64,000 nucleotides of DNA, from assembly GCF_014158035.1 (NCBI RefSeq), contig NZ_JACFXW010000001.1, forward strand, positions 4,132,001 to 4,196,000, read 5' to 3'. A model generated the notes under the pieces. It was not told the origin of the DNA. It saw only the letters and a list, made by a program, of their open reading frames with translations, and did not search any database. Shown piece after piece: positions 9,406-18,746 of this stretch. The position numbers were made by a program, and so were the translations under genes. The stretch is from Rhizobium sp. G21. Lineage in GTDB: Bacteria > Pseudomonadota > Alphaproteobacteria > Rhizobiales > Rhizobiaceae. How positions within the stretch are numbered: position 1 is the first letter of the stretch; the number at the start of each line of letters is the position of its first letter.

Positions 9406-9790
9406 ATACAATTTATAATTGATGTTCTTCACTGCCGTCAGTTCAATAATACTCTTGTACTTCCGCACCAGCCCCTGCTGCTCGCGCATCATCCGGTCGA
9501 TGAAGTCGTTATACTCGTCGAGATCCCGCACCGCGAGCTGCAGCACATAGTCCATGTCGCCGGCAGCATGCCAGCAGGCCTGCACCTGCGGCGCCTTGGC
9601 GGCCCAGGTCTGGAAGGCGTCGAGCGTGTGGCGGTGTTCCTTCAGGATGTCGAGCTCCACCAGCACGGTCATGCTGCGGCCCCGCGCCTTCGGATTGACG
9701 CGCGCCGCACTCTCTTCGATCGCGCCGTCCTGTTTCAGTCCGGCGGTGCGGCCCCTAGCGGCGGGGGCGCGAGTCTGCATTTGGCAAAGA
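9394..9790 (-). pseudogene. Truncated Lrp/AsnC-family regulator, HTH lost
   Basis: The C-terminal ligand-binding (RAM/AsnC) half is clean: 'MTVLVELDILKEHRHTLDAFQ' through 'MMREQQGLVRKYKSI'. It closely matches the complete Lrp gene at 10728-11161, also at base level. Upstream of about 9730 the similarity decays, and the DNA-binding helix-turn-helix is absent or scrambled, although weak traces of the paralogue persist to about 9830. It therefore looks like a degenerate duplicate. The two copies flank the RTX gene at 9906. A short unrelated C-terminal extension runs into the end of the SIR2 gene (12-base overlap, opposite strand). Confidence 0.7.
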
Positions 9791-9905
9791 CTTGCGACGA
9801 CAGGAGAGCACTCAAGAAAATTGATTTGACCTGATAACATTCAAGCATAACTTTGATGGATATTCTGGATCCTGCTTAGAATTTAAGACGATGTTGGAGG
9901 ATGAC

Positions 9906-10691
9906 ATGACGTCCATATTTGTGAATAGCGAATTCGATATGACGGATTTTAGTCCGCGTTATCTCATCGATACTAGCGTAAATCCCGTTTATGGCTGGGA
10001 ATTGTCCTCGCGTGATGTCGATGAGGTGGTGTTTTTTCACGGAACTGGCCACTACTATGTCGTTTTGCAGGGGACTTTCGCTTTCGAGGATGGCGACGAC
10101 GGAGCCGTATCGCTTGAATCGACGGTTACGAGTTTTCAGTTTTTCTACAAGGGCTATGGGCAGACCATCGTCAATGCTGTGATTTCCGACATAAATATAA
10201 GTTGGAAAGATCTCATGCAAACAACCACGTCCCTACTCAGCAATGTGAGGCCGGTGACTTTCAAAGGCTCACCGGAAGCGGATGTCGGACACGGCTCACA
10301 GCGTTCGGATATGTTTTATATGGATGGCGGTCCCGATCAGGTGTTGGCTCGTAGTGGTGCGGACTACCTTGCGGGCGGCGCAGGAAATGACATTCTCAAG
10401 GGCGGCGCCGGGCAGGATTATCTTCTGGGCGGAAGCGGACGTGACACGCTCTATGGAGGGGCGGACAGCGATACTTTTGCTTTTGTCGGCAAATCGGGAC
10501 GAGATGTGATTTGCGATTTTGAAAAATACGAGTCTGTGTGGATTGAAAGTAATGTTGTTGAAGCCCATCACAATCTCGGCAAACGATATTTTTATCAGTC
10601 CGGCGATGATGTAGTTATTGAAATACCGGGAGAAATCAATATTTTGATTGAAGATACTTTGAAGCATCAGGTGCGAGTTAGTATGATGTGA
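9906..10691 (+). CDS. Small RTX (hemolysin-type calcium-binding) protein
   Basis: In this 261-residue protein, residues 1-130 form an unrecognised strand-rich domain. About 140-190 hold nonapeptide RTX repeats of the GGxGxDxLx type ('LAGGAGNDILKGGAGQDYLL', 'GGSGRDTLYGGADSDTFAF'), which bind calcium and fold after type I secretion. There is no N-terminal signal peptide, as expected for a type I substrate. The start at ATG 9906 is supported by GGAGG at 9896-9900; an in-frame ATG at 9891 overlaps that site. It lies between two Lrp copies and is somewhat less GC-rich than its neighbours. No secretion genes are nearby. Function unknown. Confidence 0.8.
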   Translation: MTSIFVNSEFDMTDFSPRYLIDTSVNPVYGWELSSRDVDEVVFFHGTGHYYVVLQGTFAFEDGDDGAVSLESTVTSFQFFYKGYGQTIVNAVISDINISWKDLMQTTTSLLSNVRPVTFKGSPEADVGHGSQRSDMFYMDGGPDQVLARSGADYLAGGAGNDILKGGAGQDYLLGGSGRDTLYGGADSDTFAFVGKSGRDVICDFEKYESVWIESNVVEAHHNLGKRYFYQSGDDVVIEIPGEINILIEDTLKHQVRVSMM

Positions 10692-10727
10692 TTTTATCTA
10701 TAACTTCGTGGTTGATGATCGTCGCAT

Positions 10728-11161
10728 TCACTTCACTACCTTCAACGCAATCAAACTCTTATACTTTCGCACCAACCCCTGCTGCTCGCGCATCATCCGG
10801 TCGATGAAGTCATTGTACTCGTCGAGATCCCGCAACGCGAGCTGCAGCACATAGTCCATGTCGCCGGTGACATACCAGCAGGCCTGCACTTCCGGCGCCT
10901 TGACGGCCCAGGTCTGGAAGGCGTCGAGCGTGTGGCGGTGTTCGTTCTGGATGTCGAGCTCCACCAGCACGGTCAGGCCGCGGCCCACCGCCTTGGGGTC
11001 GACGACGCGGCGATCTTCTGGATCACGCCTGTCTGCTTGAGTCTCGCGATGCGGCGCTCGACGGCGGAGGGGGAGAGGCCGACGTGGTCGGCGATGCGTT
11101 TGGCGGGCTGGTCGGCATTGTCCTGAAGCAGCTCAAGAATGGTCCGGTCGATCTCATCCAC
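10728..11161 (-). CDS. Lrp/AsnC-family transcriptional regulator, frameshifted
   Basis: About 144 residues after repair. The N-terminal AsnC-type helix-turn-helix reads 'DRTILELLQDNADQPAKRIA' and 'GLSPSAVERRIARLKQTGVI'; the C-terminal RAM domain reads 'LTVLVELDIQNEHRHTLDAF' to 'VRKYKSLIALKVVK'. The frame breaks near 11007-11012, between 'VIQKIAA' and 'VVDPKAVGRG'; one missing base explains it. I prefer the GTG start at 11161 (AGGAG site upstream, and the typical Lrp opening Asp-Glu-Ile-Asp); ATG 11221 is an alternative. It diverges from the PLP enzyme at 11251, which it probably regulates. Confidence 0.8.
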
Positions 11162-11250
11162 GGCGGAAAACTCCTGTTGAACGCGGAATTTCGGCGTCGA
11201 TGTCCGAAACGGCGCGGTCATTCCGCGCGGGTCTTTTCTATCCTGTCTGC

Positions 11251-12194
11251 ATGACAAAGCCGAGAGAACTTTCCGCAGACCGCATCGCCGAGGCCATGGG
11301 CCGCATCGATCCCGTCTTTCTTCAATCGCCTATTCTCACGTCGGAGGCGCTGGGGTTCCAACTCATCGCCAAGGACGAGACCGACAATCCGATCCGCAGC
11401 TTCAAGGGCCGCGGCACGGGCTATTTCCTGGCCGCGCATCCCGGCGCTGCGCCGCTGGTCACGGCTTCGGCCGGCAATTTCGGTCAGGGGCTCGCCTATA
11501 ATGCAGCGCGTTCTGGCCGGGCGCTGACGGTGTTTGCCAGTGTCAACGCCAATCCCCTGAAGATCGAGGCCATGCGTCGCTTCGGCGCCGAGGTCCGACT
11601 CGAAGGCGAGGATTTCGACGCCGCCAAACAGGCGGGCCGCGCTTTCGCCCACGCTTCGGGCCATCTCTTCGTCGAGGACGGCGCCTCCGCCGAGATCGCC
11701 GAGGGCGCCGGCACGATCGCGCTGGAACTCATGGAGGCCGCAGGGCGCCTCGACCGGGTCTATCTGCCGCTCGGAAACGGCGCGCTCGCCGCCGGCATGG
11801 GCGCGTGGATCAAGGCGCGGTCGCCCGAGACGCGGGTGATCGCGGTCGCCGCCAAAGGCGCGCCCTGCATGGCGCTCTCGCATCAGGCCGGCCATCCCGT
11901 CTCGACGCGCTCGGCCAACACCATCGCCGACGGCATCGCCGTGCGCGAACCGGTGCCTGAGGCGGTCGAATGGCTGAAGGAGACGATCGACGCGGTCGTG
12001 CTGGTCGACGACGACGACGACATCCTCGCCGCCATGCGCTTCGCCCGGGATGAATGGACCCGCATCATCGAACCCGCCGGCGCGGCGGGTCTGGCGGGGG
12101 TGCTGAGGGACAAAACGTCGCTTGAGGGGCTGAGGGTGGCGACGCCGCTGTGCGGGGAAATGTCACGGCGGCGCAGGCGCGGGAGTGGTTTTGA
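11251..12194 (+). CDS. PLP-dependent threonine dehydratase-like enzyme, 3' frameshift
   Basis: This fold-type II PLP enzyme (tryptophan synthase beta superfamily) has 314 residues after repair. 'IRSFKGRGTGYFLA' contains the PLP-binding Lys, 'TASAGNFGQGLAYNA' is the phosphate/substrate loop, and 'PLGNGALAAGMGAWIK' is the Gly-rich PLP phosphate loop. Such enzymes deaminate threonine, serine or hydroxyaspartate, or racemise serine; the substrate is not decidable here. The last residues are shifted: one G missing at the G4 run 12154-12157 turns 'LCGGNVTAAQAREWF-stop' (ending 12194) into a spurious longer tail. It is divergent from an Lrp regulator, a common pairing in amino-acid catabolism. Confidence 0.82.
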
Positions 12195-12240
12195 GGGGAG
12201 GTCGTATGGTGTTCTGCGGTTTGGCGTGAATGGTCTGCCC

Positions 12241-12374
12241 GGCCCCTCATCCGGCTGCCGCTGCGTTCTCCCCGTATGACGGGGAGAAGGGCGATGTGGC
12301 AATGTCCGCGCTCCATCTTCCTTCTCCCCGCATGCGCGGGGAGAAGGTCCCGGCAGGGGGATGAGGGGCGGGGC
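12241..12374. repeat. RIME-like intergenic palindromic repeat
   Basis: Two inverted modules face each other. The left has CCCCTCATCCGGC and then TTCTCCCCG...CGGGGAGAAGG. The right has CCTTCTCCCCGCATGCGCGG, GAGAAGG, and then GGGGGATGAGGGGC. This is the general form of the RIME-like repeats scattered between genes in rhizobial genomes. It fills most of the gap between the PLP enzyme and the converging channel gene and can form strong hairpins on either strand. Confidence 0.7.
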
Positions 12375-12424
12375 GCGGCCTCGCTAAATTCGCCTCGACC
12401 TGAAAAGAACCGGTTTCCGGACCC

Positions 12425-15060
12425 TTAACGCCCGTCGTCGTCGCCGTCGTCATCCTCCGCATCGTCGTCCCGGTGATTGTGGTGGCTGTGGCGGGCGCCG
12501 GCGACCTGGTCGATGTCGCGGGCCGCGTCTTCGGCGCGCTTGCGCACGCCGTCGCGGGCGCGGGCCAGCGCCCGGGCCTCATCATCCGTCATGCCTTCGC
12601 CGCGCAGCGCCTCGGCCAGCTCGGCGTTGGACAGGCCGGGCTCGCGGCCGATGGTGAGAATCTGGCGGGGAACCGGCAGCTCCACGCCTTCCTCCTTGAA
12701 GCGTTCGAGAAGTTCTATGCGGATGGCGTTGCGCACGCCCATGCCGGTGAAGAGATCGGCGAGATAGAAACGCAGTTCGAAATCGAGGCCGGCATCGCCA
12801 TAGCGGACGAATTCCACATGCGGTTCGGGCATGGTCAGCACCAGCGGCTGGCTGCGGGCGACCTCCAGCAGGATATCCATCACCTTGCGTGGATCCGAAC
12901 CATAGGCGACGGTCACCGGGATTTCCGAGCGCGCCAGCTTGTTGCGCAGCGTCCAGTTGCCAACGGCGGCGTTGATGAGCTGGGAGTTCGGCACGATGAC
13001 CGACTGGTTGCGAAACGTCTCGATCTCGGTGGCGCGCACCGAAATGCGGCGCACGAAGCCTTCGACGGTGCCGTTGACGATCCAGTCGCCGACCCGGAAC
13101 GGCCGTTCGGCGAGCAGGATCAGGCCGGAGACGAAATTCTGCACGATGGTCTGCAGGCCGAAGCCGATGCCGAGGGACAGCGCCGAGGCGATCAGCGCGA
13201 GGCTCGAGAGATCGATGCCGGCGGCCGATATGCCGATGACGGCGGCGATCACCACGCCGGCGTAACCAAGCGCGGTGTTGACCGAGTTGCGCGCCCCGAC
13301 ATCGATCTGCGAGCGCGCCAGCACATTGCCGTCCAGCCAGCGCTGGAACCATCGGGCCCCGAACAGGCCGGCGAAGAACACCAGCACGCCGGCGAAGATG
13401 CCGAGCAAGGATATGCTGATATTGCCGATATGGATTTCGGTGAACAGTTCCACGAACATGCCGAGGATGTCGGCGGCGCGGAAGCCCCATTGCGACAGGA
13501 TCAGGGGCACGCCGACCAGCACCACCAGCCCATAGCCGACGAGCCCGACCACCAGGCCGACCTGGTCGATGCGGATCTCGTCGAGATTGTGCCTCCGGGC
13601 GATGGCCGCGCCCATATTGGTCTGGGCGAAGGCGCCGCTTTCGGAAATGGCGTGGGCGGCGGAGAAGCCGATATACATCGTCACCATGATGGTGGAGGTG
13701 ACGATCACCTGGCTGGAGACGAATTGCGCCAGGCCGATATAGCCCGACAGCGCCGTGACGATGAGGCCGACGCCGGTGGCCAAAAGCAGGATCCGGACAT
13801 AGATCGGCCAAGCCCGGCTCGGCCTACCGTCTTCCAGCGGCAGGCGCGGCTTGATGAAGGAGGCGACGATCAGCGTGCCGCCGATCAGCAGCGCCGAGGC
13901 GATGCCCTTGACGATGCTGAGCGACACCGGCGCGCCGAACTGGGTGAAGGTCTGGGTCAGCACCGACGACAGCGCATTGATGACGGCGAGCATCATGCCG
14001 ATGGTCACCAGCCAGCGTGCGCCGCGATCGGTCAGGTCCACCAGCCGCCATTGCGGCTTAAGCGGCGAGAAGATCGCCCGGGAGAGACGCCAGATGAAAT
14101 AGACGCCGACGATGGCCCAGAGAGACGAGGCGAAGATGGCGTAGAGATCCTCGCGCAGGACCTTGAGATTGTAGAGAATGACCAGGCAGGTCAGCACGAA
14201 GGCGGCGGTGGCCGCCGCCGGAACGATCAGCGACAGGAAGCCCGCCGACACCCGACGGAAATAGGGCGGATCGAGGACGTCGGGATCGCGATGAGCCAGC
14301 GGCGCGAGCTTGCGCTTCAGTGGCAACATGAAGAGAATCGCGGCGAGCAGAGCGCCGAAAATTGCGCCGAGGAAGCCGCCGCGCTTGAAATTCCACATGA
14401 ATTCCAGCGAGTTGGTGGTCGCGGACAACACTTGCCCCGACAGCGTCGTCGCTGCCGCCGAGGCTTCCGAGAGCAGGTCGCTGGAGATCGGCAGCCGCCG
14501 GAACAGGGTGTCGGTGAACAGCGTGCGGCGGCGCTCGGTGATATCGGCGCTGACGCGGGCGACCTCGGTCTTCAGCGCATCGACATCCGACAGCAGCGAA
14601 CTCATCGAGGCCTTTTCGTCCTGCAGGCGCTTGCGATCGTCGGTGACGGCCTTGTCCTCTGCCTTGCCGTCCGTCGGCGCAGGTCCGAGTTCTTCCAGCC
14701 GCTTGGTCACCACCTCGTAGCGCGCTTCGAGATCGGCGGTGGAGCCGGCGATGTCCTCGGCCAGCACATCGGCTTCGAGCTTCAGCAGCGACAGCGCGGA
14801 ATCGTCGTCGCTGGATCGCGTGGCCTTGCCGCGCAAGGCCTCCAAGTCGCCGGCGGCCTTGTTGACGCTCGCCTGCACCTCGTCGCGCAGCGTGTCCACC
14901 GCGGTCTTCACCACCGTGCGCTGGGTCGAGGGCGCGTCCGCCGGGGCTGGCTCGTCGCAGCCGGCTGCGGCGCGGTTTGCGCAAGCGCCGCGCCGCCATA
15001 TGCGGCCGTCAGCGCAGCGGCGAGGAACAGGGACAGGGACAGAAAGGGCAATCTTTTCAT
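12425..15060 (-). CDS. Large MscS-type mechanosensitive channel (DUF3772 type), frameshifted
   Basis: This predicted inner-membrane channel has about 878 residues after repair. A signal peptide (MKRLPFLSLSLFLAAALTAA, with AxA-type cleavage after 'AALA') is followed by a coiled-coil-rich periplasmic region ('DTLRDEVQASVNKAAGDLEALRG'), about ten membrane segments, and the MscS pore and beta domain ('SLGIGFGLQTIVQNFVSGLILLAERPFRVGDWI'). The cytosolic tail is His/Asp-rich. One base is missing in the G4 run 14943-14946, separating the signal peptide from the rest. The start at 15060 gives the best signal peptide; ATG 15105 has a better AAGGA site but adds an acidic stretch. Role: osmotic downshock release or envelope stress. 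Confidence 0.85.
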
Positions 15061-15151
15061 GGCGGTCTCGTCGCGTGGTTCCGGAATCGCGCTGATCACG
15101 CGCATGGTGTCCTTTTCCTTAACGGAAAAGGCGGATGCGGCAAGCGGCGGA

Positions 15152-16165
15152 TCAGTTTCGGCGCATGATCCAGAGAAAAGCCAGCCCGCCCACGAGCCCG
15201 GTGACCACGCCGATCGGCATGTCTTCCGGCGCCATGATGGTGCGGGCGGCGAGATCGGCCCAGATCAGCGCGACTCCGCCGCTAAAGGCCGAAAGCGGCA
15301 AAACGCGGGCATTGTCGGACCCGGCGAGCGCGCGGACGAAATGCGGGGCCATCAGGCCGACAAAGCCGATCGCGCCTGAGAAGGCCACCATCACGCCGGT
15401 GAGCAGCGCCGAAACCACGAACAGCGCGATGCGGAAAGGCTGTACCGACACGCCCAGCGTCGCCGCCGTCTCGTCGCCCATGGCGATGGCGTTGAGCGCC
15501 CGGGCATTGGGCTGCAGGAAGGCGAGAGCGACGGCGAGGGTGACGGCGGGATAGAGAAGATGCGGCCATTCGGCGAGGCCTAGGCCGCCGAGCATCCAGA
15601 AGGTCACCGATTGCGCCGCGCGGGGATCACCGAGGAAAACCAGCAGGTTGGCGAGCGCGGTAAAGACGAAGGAGACGGCGACGCCAGCGAGAACCAGCCT
15701 GTCCGCGCCATTGGCGTGGCCGACGCGCGCGGCGATCGGAACGGTGATCATGGCCACGAGCGCCCCGGCGAAGGCGAAGACCGGCACGGTCAGCGCTCCC
15801 AGCACCATGCCGACATGGATCAACGCGATCACCGCGCCGACCGCCGCGCCCGAGGAGACGCCGAGCAGATGCGGATCGGCGAGCGGATTGCGGGTCAGCG
15901 GCTGCAGCACCGCGCCGGTCAGACCGAGCCCCGCGCCGACCAGCCCGCCGAGAATGACGCGCGGCAGCCTGACATCCCAGACGATGCTTTCCCGTCCCGC
16001 CGACCAGTCGACCGCAATCATATCGGGCGCAATCTTGTTGGCCACGATCTTCCAGACGGTGAGAGCGGGAATGGAGGCCGCGCCCAGCGACACCGCCATG
16101 ATCATGGTGAGGCAGAGAAGGCCGATGAGCGCCGCGGTGATCAGGAGGAGGCGGAGAGGGGGCAT
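15152..16165 (-). CDS. btuC: Cobalamin/iron-siderophore ABC transporter permease (FecCD family)
   Basis: This 337-residue permease has about nine to ten hydrophobic segments and the FecCD family landmarks 'LPRVILGGLVGAGLGLTGAV', 'LTRNPLADPHLLGVSSGAAVGA' and 'GFVGLMAPHFVRALAG'. It imports a metal-chelate or cobalamin. The cobalamin riboswitch ahead of the upstream ATPase gene in the same transcription direction favours B12 or a corrinoid precursor. It is separated from the binding-protein gene by 334 bp of RIME-like repeats, so it may depend on read-through. The symbol rests on riboswitch context, not on substrate motifs. Confidence 0.85.
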   Translation of the reverse strand: MPPLRLLLITAALIGLLCLTMIMAVSLGAASIPALTVWKIVANKIAPDMIAVDWSAGRESIVWDVRLPRVILGGLVGAGLGLTGAVLQPLTRNPLADPHLLGVSSGAAVGAVIALIHVGMVLGALTVPVFAFAGALVAMITVPIAARVGHANGADRLVLAGVAVSFVFTALANLLVFLGDPRAAQSVTFWMLGGLGLAEWPHLLYPAVTLAVALAFLQPNARALNAIAMGDETAATLGVSVQPFRIALFVVSALLTGVMVAFSGAIGFVGLMAPHFVRALAGSDNARVLPLSAFSGGVALIWADLAARTIMAPEDMPIGVVTGLVGGLAFLWIMRRN

Positions 16166-16267
16166 GGAGAGCGGTTGCTACTTGTTTTTGTTTCAGTTTT
16201 GCGTGCAAGATTTGTAGGTAGGCGTTTTGGCGCGCCCGGTTCCTGCGTTTTAGAGATGTCGGGGATC

Positions 16268-16445
16268 TTGGCCACCCCCTCTGTCCTGCCGGACATCTCC
16301 CCATCAAGGGGGAGATTGATGCGCGGTTGGGTCTCGCCCTTTCTTGACGCCAACAATTGCTGCAACGACGCCACCCAATGCGGCGGAAACCGGCGCCCCA
16401 GCCGATCTCCCCTTGAGGGGAGATGCCCGGCAGGGCAGATGGGGG
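16268..16445. repeat. RIME-like repeat pair inside the B12-uptake operon
   Basis: An element beginning CCCCCTCTGTCCTGCCGG with CATCTCCCC...GGGGGAGAT (16275-16318) faces an inverted copy, GATCTCCCCTTGAGGGGAGA followed by TGCCCGGCAGGGCAGATGGG (16402-16443). Together they fill the 334-bp gap (16166-16499) between the binding-protein and permease genes. No gene is seen here. The hairpins could tune or terminate transcription between the two genes. Confidence 0.7.
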
Positions 16446-16499
16446 CCGGTCCGCAGCGCTAGCGAGTCGTCCAAGTTGCCGCCGCTCAATGCGCGCTGA

Positions 16500-17449
16500 T
16501 CACATATTGCGCGGATGAAACGCCTTGGCCAGCCGGGCGATCGCTGCGATGTTGCGCGGACCCGGCGTCGCCTCGACATAGTCCAGCACGACGAAACGAT
16601 CATTCTTGACCGCGTCGACATTCTTGAAGGCCGGGTTGGTCTTCATGAAGGCGATCTTCTGCTCGGCGGTGACTTCGCCGTAATTGACGATCACCACGAC
16701 CTCGGGATTGCGCTCGATCACCGGCTCCCAGGAGACTTCGGTCCAGCTTTTTCGACGTCGTCCATGATGTTCTTGCCGCCGGCGGCTTCGATCATGGCGG
16801 TGGGGATGCCGTATTCGCCCGAGGTGAAGGGCTTCTCCTCGCCGGAATCGTAGACGAAGACGCGGGTGGGACGATCGATCGGGCCGACGCCCTTGACGAT
16901 TTCGGCCAACTCCTTGCGATAGCCCGCGACCAGCGCTTCGGCGCGGTCCTCGACGCGGAAGATCTTGCCGATATTGAGGAGGTCTACGAACATGTCGTCC
17001 ATGGTCGGCTTGGCCTTGTTCATGATGTGAACGCAGCTTTCGGTCAGCTCATAGACCTTGATGCCGAGCGGCTGAAGCGTCTCCGGCGTCACGTCGCCGC
17101 CGACCTTCATGCCGTAGTTCCAGCCGGCGAAATAGAAGTCTGCGTCGGCGCCGAGCAGCACTTCCTTGGTCGGATATTTCGGCGACAGTTCAGGCAATTC
17201 CTTGACCCCGTCGCGGATTTTCTCGTCCAGCGTCTTCCAGCCGGACACGCCGGTATAGCCGACCATGCGGTCCTGCAGCTTCAGGACCAGCATCATTTCG
17301 GTGAGGTTGACGTCGTTGGAGATGGCGCGGCTGGGGGCGGCGTCGAAGGTGACGTCGCGGTTGCAACTCTTCACCGTGACGGGGGCGGCGAAGGCGGCGG
17401 TGGCGAAAAGCGAGAAGGTTGCGCCGACGATGAGAGAAAGGGTTTTCAC
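16500..17449 (-). CDS. btuF: Periplasmic cobalamin/siderophore-binding protein, frameshifted
   Basis: About 316 residues after repair. The signal peptide is 'TLSLIVGATFSLFATAAFAA'. The BtuF/FecB fold covers the rest, with 'PSRAISNDVNLTEMMLVLKL' near the start and 'NPEVVVIVNYGEVTAEQKIAF' near the end. The start is GTG at 17449, overlapping the stop of the ATPase gene (GTGA). The frame is lost at the T5 run 16748-16752 (A5 on the coding strand); restoring one base rejoins 'NIMDDVEK' to 'WTEVSWEPVIERNPEV'. It captures the substrate in the periplasm for the FecCD permease. Corrinoid specificity is inferred from the riboswitch. Confidence 0.83.
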
Positions 17450-18255
17450 AGGAAAGCTCCGGAATAGGACGAACGGGAAAAGGCGAAGCGCGCGGCGCCC
17501 TCGGCGCCGATGCGGAATTTTGCGGCCTCGACGCCGAAAGCGCCGGCGATGGCTGTTTCGGTGAGCACCGTCTCGGGCGGGCCGAAGGCCGTCAGCCGTC
17601 CGCCGTTGAGAATGGCGGCGCGCGAGGCGAAGCCGGCGGCGAGATTGATGTCGTGCAGCGTGGCGATGACCGTGACCCCCAAGCCTTCCAGCAGATGCAG
17701 GATGTCGAGCTGGTGGCGGATATCGAGATGGTTCGACGGCTCGTCGAGGATCAACAGCCGCGGCTCCTGGGCGAGCGCCCGGGCCACCAGCACACGCTGT
17801 TTTTCCCCGCCAGACAGGGTGGAAAACTGCCGCTCGGCGAGGTTTTCGAGGCCGAGATGCTCCAGCGCATGGTGGACCTTGGCGCGGTCTTCCTCCGACC
17901 AGCGGCTTAATCCCCGCCGCCAGGGGATGCGGCCCATCATGACGATGTCGCGCACGCTGAAAGGGAAGGCCGCCGGGCTTTCCTGCAGCACCACCGCCAC
18001 CTTGCGGGCGAAGTTGCGCTGCGGGATCGACCAGATATCCTCGCCGCCGAGCAGCACCGAGCCTTCGCTCGGCCGGGCGCCGCGAAATAGGCAGCGCAAG
18101 AGCGTCGTCTTGCCGGCGCCATTGGGGCCGACGATCGCCAGACGTTCACCGGCGGAAATTCGCAGGGAGATGTCGGCGATGAGTTTCGGGCCGCGCGGCG
18201 GGGCGAAGCTGACGCCGCGGGCTTCGAGATCCAGACCGTCCACCGCGCAGTTCAT
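17446..18255 (-). CDS. btuD: Cobalamin/siderophore ABC transporter ATP-binding protein
   Basis: This 269-residue ABC ATPase has Walker A 'GPNGAGKTTLLRC', Q-loop 'VVLQES', signature 'LSGGEKQRVLVARALAQ', Walker B 'LLILDEPSNHLD' and H-loop 'VIATLHDINLA'. It is closest to the FecE/BtuD group. It is the first gene after the cobalamin riboswitch (18390-18570) on this strand, so it should be repressed when adenosylcobalamin is abundant. Its stop overlaps the start of the binding-protein gene. Confidence 0.9.
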   Translation of the reverse strand: MNCAVDGLDLEARGVSFAPPRGPKLIADISLRISAGERLAIVGPNGAGKTTLLRCLFRGARPSEGSVLLGGEDIWSIPQRNFARKVAVVLQESPAAFPFSVRDIVMMGRIPWRRGLSRWSEEDRAKVHHALEHLGLENLAERQFSTLSGGEKQRVLVARALAQEPRLLILDEPSNHLDIRHQLDILHLLEGLGVTVIATLHDINLAAGFASRAAILNGGRLTAFGPPETVLTETAIAGAFGVEAAKFRIGAEGAARFAFSRSSYSGAFL

Positions 18256-18389
18256 GACGCGGCCTCGGGCAGACGCCCGGTTTTGTGGAGAAGGCGGATT
18301 GGCGCCGCCATACGCATCAGGTTATGACCGGCGAGACGCCGGCCGCCATTCGATAATCGCATCGGAACACCCCGTCCGTGGTTACTGTC

Positions 18390-18570
18390 GCTGAATGGCA
18401 GGTCTCCTGGCTTGCGGGTCTTCGCCGGTCTGCGCCTTCCCAGCTTTCGCCAGTGGCTCGTTGCAGACAGGCTCGCCGCATACAGTTGCGGGGGCAGCCA
18501 CGGCTTCGGCCCCTTTGGGGTCGTCCTCACCGTGTTCCCTATTAAGCCGTCGCCCATTTTCGCGGCGACA
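18390..18570 (-). ncRNA. Cobalamin riboswitch
   Basis: Read on the minus strand, the landmarks of the cobalamin aptamer come in order: AATAGGGAAC (18534-18543), then a GGTGAGG-like segment, the core GCTGCCCCCGCAACTGTATG, then CCACTGG and GGGAAGGC, and finally the B12 box GCCAGGAGACCTGCC (18397-18411). It lies about 140 bases before the ABC ATPase gene. Binding of adenosylcobalamin would shut off the uptake genes. The exact 5' limit is approximate. Confidence 0.92.
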
Positions 18571-18746
18571 GCGCCATTCCTCTCTGTCATGCCATCAACT
18601 CTCTTATCGCGCAAGCCGGATCGCGACATCCAGCTTCGTCTCTCGTTTTGTAATGGTATAACATTCGTTGACTGTCAATCGTTCACCATGGTTTTCGACG
18701 CGGTGTTTACGGGTTGCGGCTAACAATAGGGGAGAAGGAGCCGCGC

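Noticed and set aside
12473..15379. 968-codon plus-strand open frame opposite the MscS gene
   Set aside because: The translation is His/Asp/Gln/Gly-rich low-complexity typical of an antisense shadow; the minus strand encodes a coherent channel.
16268..16445. CRISPR array or insertion sequence
   Set aside because: Only two inverted copies are present, without regular spacers, a transposase or target duplications; the form fits RIME-like repeats.
18252..18629. 125-residue minus-strand open frame upstream of the B12 ATPase gene
   Set aside because: It lies across the cobalamin riboswitch; the base pattern is explained by the aptamer and the translation resembles no protein.
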